Position numbers and translations under genes: made by a program
Assembly: GCA_902651635.1 (NCBI GenBank)
Contig: CACRSC010000039.1
Location: 50,399-114,398, forward strand
DNA length: 64,000 nt
Direction: 5' to 3'
Source: Mastigamoeba balamuthi
Taxonomy: Eukaryota > Evosea > Mastigamoebida > Mastigamoebidae
Shown: positions 10,104-20,641 of the stretch, one piece after another
Layout of the letters: every line of letters begins with the position of its first letter
How positions within the stretch are numbered: the stretch's first letter is position 1
Notes under the pieces: model-generated
What the model was told of the DNA's origin: nothing
Seen by the model: only the letters and a program-made list of their open reading frames with translations
The model's database searches: none

Positions 10104-12311
10104 ATGTACGCCCCGAGGCAGCGGTGGATCGGGTTCAAGGAGGAGCGCCCGCAGACGTGGATAGAGCTCCTCAACTGCCTGCACCCCAAGACGCCCCACC
10201 CCGTCCTCTACCGCGGGTTCGCTTTTCTCCTCCGAAATGCGAACCCGACTCGTTCTGAAAACCGTCGCAGATCGCCCGTCGAGGGCTGGCGTATCCTCTC
10301 GGACCTCCAGAAGCACGCTGGGGCCCGCGCGCGCGAGGCCGAGCGCATGGCCCTGGCGGACATGCTGCAGCACAGCCCCGGCGAGCGGTCGCTGCGGTCC
10401 TCGCCCGGGGCCCGGGGCGGCGGCTGCGGCCCCGACGGGCTGCTGGGCACACTGGGCCGCATGGCCCGCGCCCGCGGCCCCACGCGCCTCGTGCCCTGGT
10501 CGCGCAACCCCCTCGTGGGGCTCTACTTCGCAGCCGTCCACGCCCCGTCGCGGGGCTCGCAGGCCATCAAGGACGCCGTCGTCTGGGTCCTGGACCCCTC
10601 GGCCCTGTCTGCGGACCGCCAGGTCTCCACCGGTTCCGCGCCGTCTTCGACGTTTCTGACGTGTCGCTGGCAGCCTGCCCCCGGGGGGCTTGCGTCTCTG
10701 TCGATCGAGGCCTCGGCCGAGGACGTCAGGGAGGCGCTGAGGGCCGCGGCAGAGAGCAGCACAGACGCAGCGGTCGCCAGCGCGTTCCGCTCGGTCAGCT
10801 GGGGCAGCGAGCGGCTCCCGGCGTCTCGGGCGGTGTCCTCGGCGCTGGCGGAGCTCGAGCTGATCGAGGCCCTGGCCGCCGGCGGAGGCGCCCCGCAGGC
10901 GGGCGGCGAGCAGCCCAGCCCGGCTGTCGGCGGCTACTACGTGTTCTTCACGCCCGACCTGACGCCCAGCGAGCGCGCGCAGGGCACTGTGTACTCGCTG
11001 GCCAGCAGCCCCGAGGCGGTGCTCGACGAGTGGCTCGAGCGGTGGTCGCCCGGGGCCGTCACGCGCGTCGTGGTGCCCGCGGGGCTGCGGTGCGAGGCGC
11101 TGCACAAGCTCTCCATCGCCTCGGTCACCGACCGGCAGCTCTGGCCCGACATCGGCGGCCTCACGCGCTGGGTCATCTTCTCGGGCATGCCCCCGGACTC
11201 GTGGCCGCAGCCGAGGGCCCCGGGGTCCCCAGAGCCCCCGCAGGCGCAGCAGTCGCGGCAGCGCGAGCGCGAGGAGCTCGCGGCCAAGGAGAGGGCGGCG
11301 GCGGCGGAGCAGCAGCAGCAGGGGCAGAAGAGCGCGACAGAGGGCGCCGTGCGGACGTACAGGCCCGAGAGCTGGGACGAGGTCGTCGCCGTCTTCTTTG
11401 GCGACGACATCGCGTGGAGCCCCGAGTTCAACGTCTTCCGCTCGCAGTTCATCTTCCGCGGGCAGGCCAGCACCGCGTTCAAGCTGACGACCAAGTTGCA
11501 GCGCATGGCGGGCCAGTACCCCAAGGCACTCGCCTGACCTCGAGCTTGCTCATTAGGGGGCAGCGCGCGGACTGACTCCCCTGGCCTCCCTGTGCAGTAC
11601 ATGAGGGAGACGGAGGAGAGGTCGATGAGGCTGTTCAGGCGGTACGCGCCGGGCGTGGCGCAGGGGCTGCGGGACGAGGACATGGCAAACGTGTACTCGC
11701 TGGTCTCGATGATGCACGTCGTGGGCGCGCCGTCGCGCATGCTCGACTGGTCCGAGAACCCGCTGGTCTCGCTGTTCTTCGCGTGCTGCGAGATGCCCGC
11801 GGACGACGGCGTCGTCGTCTGCGTCAACCCCGCCGAGATGAACGCGGGCGTGCCGTCGCGGGCCGCGGGCAACGGCAGGCAGCACGTCATCAACGCCTCG
11901 GAGCTCGAGACCGCCGTGCGCAACTCCGACGCCTACGTGCTGTCGGGCATGCGCCAGATGAACGTGGCCAACGCCAGCACGCGGCCCTCGACGCTGGCCG
12001 ACCTCGAGGGCGTCAGCCCCGTGCCCTTCGGCGTCTTCCTGGAGCCCGAGTACAAGGGCAGCCTGGCCGCCAGCAACGTGGGCATGCGAGCGGTGCTGCT
12101 GATGATGTCGAACCCCGAGGCCACGTGCGACGAGTGGATAGCGAGGACGCCGCAGGGCTGCAGGCGCGTCGTCATCCCGGCGGCGCTCAAGCCCGAGGTG
12201 CTGCGCAGGCTCGACGAGATCGGCGTCAACGAGCGCGAGCTCTTCCCCACGGACGAGGGCGTCTGCCTGTGGATCACCAGGCGCTGCCACACTCTCGCAG
12301 GCCAGCCCTAG
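10104..12311 (+). CDS. Tandem FRG-domain protein
   Basis: Two exons, 10104-11525 and 11598-12311, encode about 711 aa. The intron (72 bp) is GC-AG (AAG/gcactc ... tgtgcag) and phase 0. Two FRG domains are visible. The first has YRGFA and PTRLVPWSRNPLVGLYFA (residues about 35-155). The second has FIFRGQAS, split by the intron, and APSRMLDWSENPLVSLFFA. Each is followed by a similar module ending in DEW...R.VVPA(A/G)L and a terminal W. Between them is a Gln/Glu/Arg-rich linker with a QQQQ run. FRG domains are named for the F/Y-R-G-Q motif and have no firmly assigned activity; the first domain here lacks the Gln. The start at 10104 is the first in-frame ATG; an upstream exon is possible. The gene runs convergently toward AP-1 sigma. 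Confidence 0.85.
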
Positions 12312-12364
12312 GGCACGCATGTCCCCCTCTACCTTCCAACAACTGGATCTGTGTTTCTGTCAAT

Positions 12365-12436
12365 GGTCTCATGGTGTAGTGGCATCACATCGACTTGACG
12401 TGTCGAGGGTTCCAGGATCAATACCTGGTGGGACCA
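12365..12436 (+). tRNA. tRNA-Val (GAC) by loop position, with A at T-loop position 54
   Basis: A full cloverleaf folds. The acceptor stem GGTCTCA pairs with TGGGACC (one G-T pair). The D arm is GTG/CAC with GG in the loop. The anticodon stem TCGAC/GTCGA encloses loop TTGACGT, placing GAC at 34-36. The T stem CCAGG/CCTGG encloses loop ATCAATA. An A-box-like TGGTGTAGTGG is present, and a T5 tract follows directly. Eukaryotes normally read Val GUY codons with AAC, and T54 is replaced by A, so identity and function need checking. The body otherwise resembles eukaryotic tRNA-Gln. Confidence 0.75.
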
Positions 12437-12441
12437 TTTTT
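12437..12441 (+). terminator. Pol III T5 terminator
   Basis: TTTTT follows the discriminator base of the tRNA gene directly, as expected for RNA polymerase III termination. Confidence 0.7.
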
Positions 12442-12687
12442 GCTACATGCCAAATCCCGCATTTAGAGGCTAGTATCGTGAAATCTCGGGGATTCCGAAT
12501 GTGTGATTGATTGAATTGCTCGAATAAACCCTTTTGTTTGAATAACAGCAGGAAGGAAGCCACCCGGGTGCCCTGAGCCACCCCATCGCACAACACACCC
12601 CAGAAGCACCACTGGCAACAGGGCCAGCCACGGAGGGCCCGGGCCACGCGTGGCGGTGGCCGAGGCCCGTCGTCGCGGGCCCCGGCC

Positions 12688-13854
12688 TCATCGCTTGGGG
12701 GCCTGCGAGGCGGCCCTGTTGGCCAGCTCGATGAGCTCTGCCTTGTGGATGTCGTCCTGCGCGTCGACCGTCCGCAGGATCTCTGCGGCGCTGGTCTCCT
12801 GCTGCTCCCCTGCTATCAGCAGCTCGTCGAGCACAATGTACGCCTGCAGGAGCAGTCAGTCACGCAGGCGCCCGCGTTGCCGTCAGCGCCTCTGGCAGGC
12901 CGGGAGCGGCAGCAGCGGCAGCAGCGGCAGCAGCGGCAGCAGCGGGCAGGGGCAGGGGAGGCCAGGGTGCAGAGCACGCACCCTGCTGAAGTCGTAGATG
13001 AGGTCGAGCTCGGTGACGTTGCCAAAGTACTTGTCGAGCACAAACACTGCGAGCGAGGGCAAGGGAGGGGCACTGCGGTCAGGACATGCAGACCCCAGAG
13101 AGGCCTGTCTGCTGGGCTGAGAGGGGTGAAAGCGAACCGAATCTGTGCACGAGCTCCAGCGAGATGAGCTCGTTGTCGGTCCTGTCGACGCAGATCAGGA
13201 AGTAGAGGCTCGCGTACCTGGGGCAGAGGAGCAAGCAGCGGCGTCAGAAGACCCTCTTCCCCTGCGACCACAGCGGCCGCGAGCAGAGAGCAGAGAGCAG
13301 GCGTGGCCCACAGAGAACGCAGCGCACCACAGCACAGCAGAGCAACATCGCATCGAGAGAACAAGGCGCCGAGGCACAGGGCCTCCCGACGAGACAGAGA
13401 CACACGGAGACTGAGACCGAGTGAGAGAGCACAACGCTCAGCACAGGGCGCAACACGACGGTAGCAACACGACAGAGACGAGAGAGAACAAGGGCTACCT
13501 CTCACTCTCACCCACAGCTGTCAGGAGGGCAGCTCTCCCTCCCTCCCTGCCTCCCTCGAGCCCCACAAGAGCAACAACGCAGCAACGGATACGAAAAGAG
13601 AAAACAGAACAAGAGCAACGACGGCGAGAGCAGAGCAGCAGCAGGGGGGGCAGAGGGTCAGAGGGCAGGGGGGGGGCAGCGGACCTCTTGTAGACGAGGT
13701 TGCAGTCGCGCCACTCGACAAAGTTGCACATGGAGGAGGAGCGCTGCGTGATGGCGTAGCCCACCTCGCGCACTATGCGGTCCCGCTCGCGCGTCGTGTA
13801 GCTCGAGTACCACTTGGACAGCCGGATCTTGCACTGCTTGTTCAGCGACAGCAT
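12688..13854 (-). CDS. AP1S1: Clathrin adaptor AP-1 complex sigma subunit
   Basis: Four exons in phase (13854-13685, 13217-13138, 13046-12982, 12843-12688) give about 156 aa, the family's usual size. Sigma hallmarks are LNKQCKIRLSKWY, NFVEWRDCNLVYKRYASLYF, DNELISLELVHRF, VLDKYFGNVTELDLIYDF and AYIVLDELLIAGE. The EWRD..VYKRYASLYF signature fits sigma-1 better than sigma-2, -3 or -4. The protein is a small core subunit of the Golgi/endosomal clathrin adaptor. The C-terminus (about 15 residues, ending APKR) is longer than in animals. The frame upstream of the ATG reads VHFML, which aligns with the usual M-x-FML start, so a short first coding exon may lie upstream of an acceptor at about 13864. 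Intron 3 contains a (CAG/CGG)n run. Confidence 0.92.
12906..12945. repeat. Short AGCGGC/AGC microsatellite in AP-1 sigma intron 3
   Basis: Perfect repeats of GGCAGCAGC over about 40 bp lie wholly inside intron 12844-12981. Confidence 0.85.
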
Positions 13855-14554
13855 GAAGTGCACCTGCCTCCCCGGGCCCCCCGTGAGCGTGAGACGTCGC
13901 CCCCCGGGCTCTCAGGTCTGTCTGCTGCTGGCTGGTGGCTGCTGGGTGTGTTTTGCCCACACCGCTGGACGCGGCCACGGCGGGGGCAGGGGCCGTTGCG
14001 GGGCCCCGGGAGCGGCGAGGGCGGGTGGGGGCGGGGCGGGAGGGAGGGTGCGGGGGTGGCGCACCGTCATCTGCGGAGGAGGAGGCTTGGGAGGCGCTGT
14101 GTGTGGGTGGACTGCTCGCCAGCGGGGGTTTGTGCAACGGAGAAGCCAACAAATCTCCAGTCCCCAAAATATCTCACCCTCATACGCTAGAGACAGGGTC
14201 TCGGCTGGCCACCCGAGACCTCCGCCCCCCGTCGGTCGCGTGCGCACTTCCTCCGCATCTTCCTCCGGCGGTGCGGGGTGCGCTACAATGACATCCGGTA
14301 ATCGCGCCGCTGTTATAAAATCTAGAATCACAACAGGGGGGAGGTCGTCCGTCGCCCTGGGGTCCCGCTGGCCCCCACAGCTCAGTTGCTCTCGTGTACA
14401 CGGCATCGCGGGGCCCCGACGAGCTCGGCGTGGTAGCCGTTCCACGGAAACCCCCGTCGAATCCTGCAACGTCAGAACAAATCTCCCGGGCGGCCCACTC
14501 AGCGGTTCTCTCTGCCCCCCTGCCGCTTTCCGAAAAACGCAGCGGCTCGCAAAA
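13855..14554. promoter_or_regulatory. Divergent intergenic region, AP-1 sigma / RhoGEF
   Basis: 700 bp between two divergent starts. Open frames here are GC-driven and lack domains. It may hold an extra 5' exon of AP-1 sigma near 13864 and the promoters of both genes. I cannot point to a specific element. Confidence 0.4.
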
Positions 14555-17123
14555 ATGCGGGCATTCGCACCCGTCGACACGCTGCCCGCCCGCCCCGCCT
14601 CCCAGCCCTCCACCTCGGCCTGGCGCCGCCGCTGGCGCGCCGCGACCATCGCCCCGGGCGCCCTGCGCCACCCGCTCTTCGCCCCGCCCTCGCCGTCGCC
14701 GTCGCCGCCACCTCAGCGGCCGCCGCTGCTGCCCACGCGCTCGCTCAGCGCCCTCCCGCGGGCCCTCCTCGTCGACGACTCCCTCCTCGCCCCCGCCGAT
14801 TCCGTCCGCTCTCCGCCGCTCTCCGCACCGGGCAGCTCCCCAACGGCGGCACCCCCCTGTCAAACGCGTCGGCGTCACCGTTGTTCGGCACGGAGAAACG
14901 CTCCGGGGGAAGGGGGGGACGGCTGTCCTCCGCATTTACTGGCTTCTTCGGCCCTCCATGCCGGTTCCGCCGGTTTTCCGCCCGGGTTTTCACCAGCCAG
15001 GGAAGCTTCCCATCTGACGTCACCGGGCGAAATGCGTCTGCGTTCCTTTTTTTGTGGGGGAATATGCGAATGCAGAGGAGAGAACTGCTGCCGCCGCCGG
15101 TGCCTCTGGAGTGCGCGCTGGGGCTGGGCGAGCGGCAGCCGCGGACGCCGCCGCCGGCGAGGAGGCTGCCCAGGACGCCCGTCGAGGCGCCGTCGCGGGG
15201 CGCGGGCCACCCGGGCCGCCGCGGCCGCGAGATGGCCGTCGAGGAGCTCGTCGACACGGAGCGCGCCTACGTGGCGGACCTGCACGTCATCGAGACGGTT
15301 CACCCCTCGACCCCCCGTCTCCTCCGCAGGCAGCAGCGGGCACTGAGCGGGGTCGCCGTCAGGTGTTCCTGAGGCCGATGAGGGAGCGGAGGGCCATCCC
15401 CGAGCGCACGTTCGCTGCGGTGCTCAGCTCGCTGCTGCCCATCGTCGCCCTCAACACCGAGCTGCTCTCGTGCGCCCGCCCCTCACGACGGCACAGTGCG
15501 CTGTGCGGCCACTGAGCGACCCCCTTCCCCTGCTGTCGGTGCGCAGTGTGCTCGAGGGGGGAGAGCCGGTGGGCAGGTGCTTCCTGCGGTTCGGGGACTT
15601 CTTCAAGGTCTACGCGACTTACGTCCTGCGGGCCGAGCGCCAGAGCGCCGCCATCTCGCAGCTGCGCAGGCACTCGCCGCACTTCAGCCGCGTCGTCCAG
15701 GTCCCGGACCACCCGCGTGCCCTCTGCGCCCCACCACGCTGAGCGCCCAGCCCGCGCAGGAGTGCGAGCGGGACCCCGCGTGCGGCAGGCAGCAGCTCGA
15801 GGGCTTCCTCATCAAGCCCGTGCAGCGCATCTGCCGCTACCCGCTGCTGCTGCGCACGATCCTCGAGCGCACGCCGCGCGGCGACGCGGACCGCAGCGCG
15901 CTCGAGTGCGCCATCGCGCGCCTCTACCACGTCTGCGCCGCCATCAACCAGCGCAAGCGCGAGGACGAGCGCGCCAAGGAGCTCCTGGCCCTGCAGCCGC
16001 TGCTCGTGGCCCTGGTGCCGCTGGCCCTCCCGGGCCCCGTGTGCCTGCTGACCGCTCGGGGGGCCACGCGCTGCAGACCGGGGAGCCGCTGGAGCTCGTC
16101 CGCCCCGCGAGGAAGTTCTTGCGCATGGGCGACTTTGCCGTGCGGACCGCGTCGCCGAGCGCACCTCCCACCGAGGTCCGCACAGCCCCTTCCTCGTCGT
16201 GCTCTTTCACACTCTCACACTCACACACTCGCACGCTCACCCTCACTCACTCACTCACTCTCACCCTCACCCTCTCACCCATTCCCACACACACAACACA
16301 TTCACACTCACACTCATTCATTCAATTCCACACACACACACGCCCATCCTCTCACTCACTCACTCCCCCCCCCCACACACACACACTCGCCCACCCTCTC
16401 ACTCACTCACCCACCATCACTCTCACTCCCGCACACTCTCACACCCACCCTCTCCTCCTCACTCTCACGCCCACACATCCACACACACTCACCCTCACCC
16501 TCACTCTCGCCCTCACCCTCTCATTCCCTCACACTCACACTCACCCTCATTCACTCTCACTCCCTCACACACTCACACGCTCTCACACTCTCATCCTCAC
16601 TCTCACTCCCGCACACTCCCTCTCCCTCACGCACTCTCACCCTCACACTCTCACACTCACGCGCGCGCCAGACGAGGTGCCTGCTGCTGTTCAGCGACCT
16701 CCTGCTGCTGGCGGCCCGGAGCAGAGAGCGGAACAGGCTGGTCGTGCAGTGCTACGCGGCCCTCGAGAACGTCTCTCTCGGCGAGCTGCCCGGCGGCCGC
16801 AGTTGCGAGCGCTCCCGACTCCTCCCGCTCTCACTTCTCACGCTGCCCCTCCGCCCCGGGCCTGCGCAGGCCGCGAGCTGCTGGGGGTCGAGTGCAAGGC
16901 GCCGGCCCTGCTGCTCGCTACCCGGCGCGAGAGACGCTGTGGTGGGTCCGCTGCAGCCGCCGAGGGCCCCGTGGAGCGCGTGCTGCTCTGCCTCAGCGAC
17001 CGCGACAGGACCGAGTGGCTCCGCGACACGGCCGCTGCCGTCGCCGCCCGCAAGGAGGCCCTCACACGTGCCACGCCGGGGGCGCACGACCCGCTCTGCG
17101 TGCCCGCCAAGCGGCGGGCCTGA
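14555..17123 (+). CDS. Dbl-family RhoGEF (DH-PH)
   Basis: Eight exons in phase: 14555-14803, 15076-15297, 15363-15469, 15547-15700, 15760-16014 (or 16005), 16077-16175, 16672-16801 and 16870-17123, about 489 aa. Residues 1-110 are Pro/Ser/Arg-rich and likely disordered. The DH domain starts at AVEELVDTERAYVADLHVIE (CR1), continues through FGDFFKVYATYVL, and has the CR3 signature EGFLIKPVQRICRYPLLLRT. The PH domain includes GEPLEL, TRCLLLFSDLLLLA and a C-terminal helix with DRTEWL. The protein should load GTP on a Rho/Rac GTPase at a membrane. The exon 1/2 junction is my best phase match and less certain than the rest. The PH domain is split by a 496-bp intron full of G-poor simple sequence. 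Confidence 0.9.
16195..16665. repeat. G-depleted CT/CA simple-sequence tract in RhoGEF intron 6
   Basis: About 470 bp composed of CTCACA, CACTCACT and CCCTCA variants. The plus strand has almost no G except a few CG steps at the ends. It fills nearly the whole intron between the donor at 16176 and the acceptor at 16671. Confidence 0.95.
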
Positions 17124-17424
17124 GCGCGAGCCAGCCAGCCAGCCCAGTGGGCTGCACTGCTGCTCTTGTGCTTTTGATTGATTGGTCTGCTGCTTCTCTT
17201 TTGTGTTCTCTCTATTTAAAAAAACAAAACTACTCCCTGAGCAGACGCCCCCAACGGGCGCACAGCGGCCCCAATAAGACGCCGCGCCGCGCCCCTGGCG
17301 TGGCTGTTGTTTGCCTGCACGTTTGTGTCTCTTGCGTCACGGGCGGTTTTGTTTGTTGACGTGCAGATTCTGTCCCAGCACTGCTAGCAGGGCACAGTCG
17401 AGAATCTTCCCACACCCCGGGGCA
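17124..17424. other. Spacer between RhoGEF and C2-LRAT genes
   Basis: 301 bp holding the RhoGEF 3' end and the 5' region of the next gene. An A-rich run (TTTAAAAAAACAAAAC) at about 17213-17228 is the only clear feature. No gene seen. Confidence 0.5.
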
Positions 17425-18896
17425 ATGACGGGCAACAAGGCCCCTCCGCCGTACTGGAAACTCTCGGTGACTGTCCTCGAGGCGCGCAATGTCCCCTGCG
17501 GCCTCTTCGGTGCGCTTCCTCCGCTTTGCTGTCCTGCACTGACGGGGGCAGTCGGCCGCCAGGGCTCGACGCCTACTGCGCCGTCACCTACGAGACGCGC
17601 GTCCCCCGCGTGCCCTACGCCCAGCGCAAGACGCCCGTGGCGCCCAAGTGCAAGACGGGCAGCCCCTCGTGGCCCCCGGAGGAGTTTGTGTTGTGCGTCT
17701 GCTCGGCCGTCTTTTTTTTGCTGCCCAGCCGCCCAGTTCAGTTGACCTGTGGGCCCTCTTCTCAGCGACGTGGCCGACCGCATCAACGACACGGTGAGGG
17801 TGGGCGTCTGGGACAGCCGCGCGCTGGGCGACTCGCTCGTCAGCGTCGCCGTCATCCCTGTGGCCCGCATCGTTGCGTCTGCCGACCGCTGGGCCCACTG
17901 CTGTGGGGCACAGTTGTTTGGCCTCCAGTGCACTCACCCGACCACTGGGGCCGCTGCGCAGATGCCCGACGCGTGGCACGTCATGCTCGACGGCAAGGGG
18001 AGGGTGTCCACCCACGCCGGCGAGGTCCGCGTGCAGTTCAAGTACCTGCCGCCGGACCTTCAGTGTACGCGCCCTTCCTATCAATTGAATTCGTGAATAC
18101 GCTGCCCTGCCCCCACTTATCCTCGCCGCTGAGCTCGCGCCGCGGCTGGGGCCGCTCCGCAGTGATCCCGGGGACCGACTTCGCCGTGGCGATGGCGTAC
18201 GACCCCTCCGAGTTCGTCCCGGCCGAGTGGGGCCGCGTGGTGCACGCGCACTACTCGCACCACTTCATCGTGACGTCGCGCGAGGGCGCCGTCGTGCACT
18301 TTGACGGCTCGGCCTCGGAGGCGCTGCACCAGATGACGCGGGACGGCGTCAAGCGGACGCTGCGCTCGGCCCTCAACGGGACGGTGCTCGCGGGGCGCGT
18401 GCAGGTGGGCAGCCTGGCGCAGATCTTCCACGACGCCCGCAAGGCCGGCGCGAGGGTCGAGAAGGTCATCGTGCCGCAGGGCGCCCCGTGCAGGCCCGAC
18501 GCCGAGGTGCTGCTGCTCGCCGAGCTCATCGTGCGCGAGGACGAGGGCGCCGTCGCCGAGGCCGCGCAGTCGGCGGGCGTGAGCCCCGAGGTGGTGACGA
18601 CGTACAACCTCTGGACGAGCAACTGCCAGCACCTGGCCTGCTGGCTCAAGACGGGCGAGTGGAAGAGCCCCGAGGTCAACTCGGCGCTCAGGGGCCTCAT
18701 GACGAGGCTGGGCGCGCGCGTCGACAAGGCCGAGACGATGCTCGACAAGCTGACGCGGGCCGTCGACAAGAACCCGTCCAAGGGCGTCACGACGGCAGCC
18801 ATCAAGAGCATCGCCTCGGCCGCCGTCGAGGGCACCAAGTCGAGCGTCGTCGGGCTGATGCAGGACATCGCCGAGCCGTTCATGCCAAGGCAGTGA
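17425..18896 (+). CDS. C2-LRAT fusion protein (NlpC/P60-like lipid enzyme)
   Basis: Four exons in phase: 17425-17509, 17563-17692, 17766-18064 and 18163-18896, about 415 aa from ATG at 17425. Residues 1-170 form a C2 domain (WKLSVTVLEARNVP, EEFVFDVADRINDTVRVGVWD). The second half has LRAT/H-rev107 features: HYSHHFIV with the candidate catalytic His, VVHF, and TSNCQHLACWL with the Cys. LRAT-type enzymes use a His/Cys thiol mechanism as phospholipase or acyltransferase on phospholipids, so the C2 domain would target the enzyme to membrane. The canonical NCEHF is NCQHL here. A C-terminal amphipathic region of about 70 residues follows (AIKSIASAAVEGTKSSVVG). The third intron could alternatively use a gtgtac donor, changing a few residues at the domain boundary. 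Confidence 0.8.
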
Positions 18897-19332
18897 ATCG
18901 GCCGATGCTAAGATGATGCAAAGGGGGTACGGATGTGAGACCCGTGGGTGCGCATTAACAGCGAGCTTTGTTTCACCAATCGACGTTGTCCGCGTTGCAC
19001 TGTGGCCGTGCATCTGGGCGGAATGCGGTCGTACCAACCGATGGTCCATTGACTGTACTGACTAATGAATTACCCAGCGAGATGCTGCTCCCTGAAAGTT
19101 GCAGGCCCCAGATAAGTCTATCTGTCTCTATCCCCTTGCTACCCACACAACGGCGGCAGCCACGACGAAGCCTCGCGGCAGTGAAAAGGACAGTTGCAAT
19201 CCCAAGTGGGGTGAAGTACGGTGCCAGCGCGTTTGCTCCAAGCAGCTTTCTCTACTTGCAGCCGCAGTTGTATGCTGCGCCAGGGCGATGGCACCGACCG
19301 AATACAACGCCCGGCCACTGCTGCCCTCCGCC
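18897..19332. other. Convergent 3' spacer
   Basis: 436 bp between the stops of the C2-LRAT gene and the membrane-anchored gene on the other strand. I see no gene, RNA or repeat. Confidence 0.5.
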
Positions 19333-20378
19333 TCACTGGGGCGGCTCCGCTGCCGGCAGCCCGAGCAGGACGTGGCGCACGTAGTGGCGCGACTCGTCGA
19401 TCGACTGCGAACAGCCCATCACGCCGGCCAGCTCCTCGCCGCAGCAGCGCCCCGTCCGCGAGTCGACCCACATGGCCGCCTCGTAGAGCCCGTCCTCGCC
19501 CAGCGGCTCGGGCTGCGGGCCCACCTCGTCTGCGCGCTCGCCCACGGCCGCCGCGAAGGCGCAGGCGACCCTCAGGATCTCGTCCGACTCGAACCTCGAG
19601 TCGAGCTCGCTGCGCGCCTCGAAGTCGTTGGGCAGCGCCGGCGACCTGAACTTGCGCCTCCACTGCGGCGGCTCTCTCTCGTGCACGGCCCGCGCCCCCA
19701 GCAGCAGCGCCGCCCGCTGCGGCGATCCGACAGAGTCAGCACTCGGCAGCCCCCCACGGCCACACGTCACAAGCGACGTGGCTGGCGGGGCGGACCTTGA
19801 CAGCGGAGGAGAGATGGGACCAGGCGCCGACGCCCGACTCGCCGCGCGGGTCGACGACGCGCACAGAGAGCTCGCGCGACGGCGAGCCGACGGCGCGGGC
19901 GCGGGCGCGGACGCAGACGGTGGGCAGCGCGCCCCTGGGCCGCACGACCACGCAGGCCTGCGGGCTTCCGGTGAGACGCGGCGGCATGTCAGAGGGGCGG
20001 GAGTGCCTCCCAGCAGGCGCGGAGCAGCGAGCCCGACGTGGCCAGGGCGACGCTGTGCACAGCCGCAGGGGCCGCGGGGTCGGCGGTCCACAGCCGCCAC
20101 GTTGTGGCGCCCACCACGGTGACCTCGGCGCGCTGCCCAGCGGTCAGGGCGCCGCAGCGGGCCAGCGTCTGGGCGGGCGCGGCAGGAGCAGAAGATTGCG
20201 GGAGTCAATTGATTGAGATTCAGATTGAATTGGCGATTCGGGGCACCTGCAGAGAGCTCACGGCGAGCTGGTCGACAAACTCGATGCTCGCGCGGGCCCG
20301 CTTGAACACCCCGAGCAGCGCGCGGAGGACGACGACCAGCACCAGCGTCAGAACGACCGCCCAGAACATCGGCCCCAT
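19333..20378 (-). CDS. Membrane-anchored protein of unknown function
   Basis: Four exons in phase (20378-20247, 20168-20007, 19957-19796, 19716-19333) encode about 279 aa. The N-terminus MGPMFWAVVLTLVLVVVLR is a single hydrophobic segment followed by Arg/Lys, consistent with a signal anchor. Exons 2 and 3 look beta-rich (AEVTVVGATTWRLW, CVVVRPRGALPTVC, RELSVRVVDPRG), like a small beta-sandwich domain. The last exon is acidic and helical (ESDEILRVACAFAAAVGERA), and a CCGEE pair follows. I do not recognise the family. Intron 2 is GC-AG (GAG/gcactc), the same unusual donor hexamer as in the FRG gene. The gene diverges from dolichyl-diphosphatase with 263 bp between starts, so both may share a promoter region. 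Confidence 0.7.
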
Positions 20379-20641
20379 ACCCGCCGCGACCGCCGTGTGC
20401 CGTATGAAACGCGCAATACAACAACAACGGCGATATCGTAGGAATATCCCAGACGAGATCCCCCGAATCTCCCCACACATGCAGGCAGTAATTCCAACCT
20501 TACTCCCTGCCCCGCACTCCAAACTCTGGTCACTTAGTCCGAGTGCGGACGTCACTCAAGGCGTGTGTGCGCTCGTCATCGCCTGATACGGGGAAAATAA
20601 CATATCGGAATATCTACAAAACAAAATATCTTCCTGCCTTC
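20379..20641. promoter_or_regulatory. Divergent promoter region
   Basis: 263 bp between two divergent ATGs. The part next to the plus-strand gene is AT-rich relative to its surroundings (AACATATCGGAATATC, ACAAAACAAAATATC), as expected for a core promoter/5' UTR. No defined element can be named. Confidence 0.45.

Noticed and set aside
16199-17359. Ser/His/Thr-rich open frames through the CT/CA tract
   Set aside because: The tract lies between matching splice sites of the RhoGEF PH domain; the frames are simple-sequence translations.
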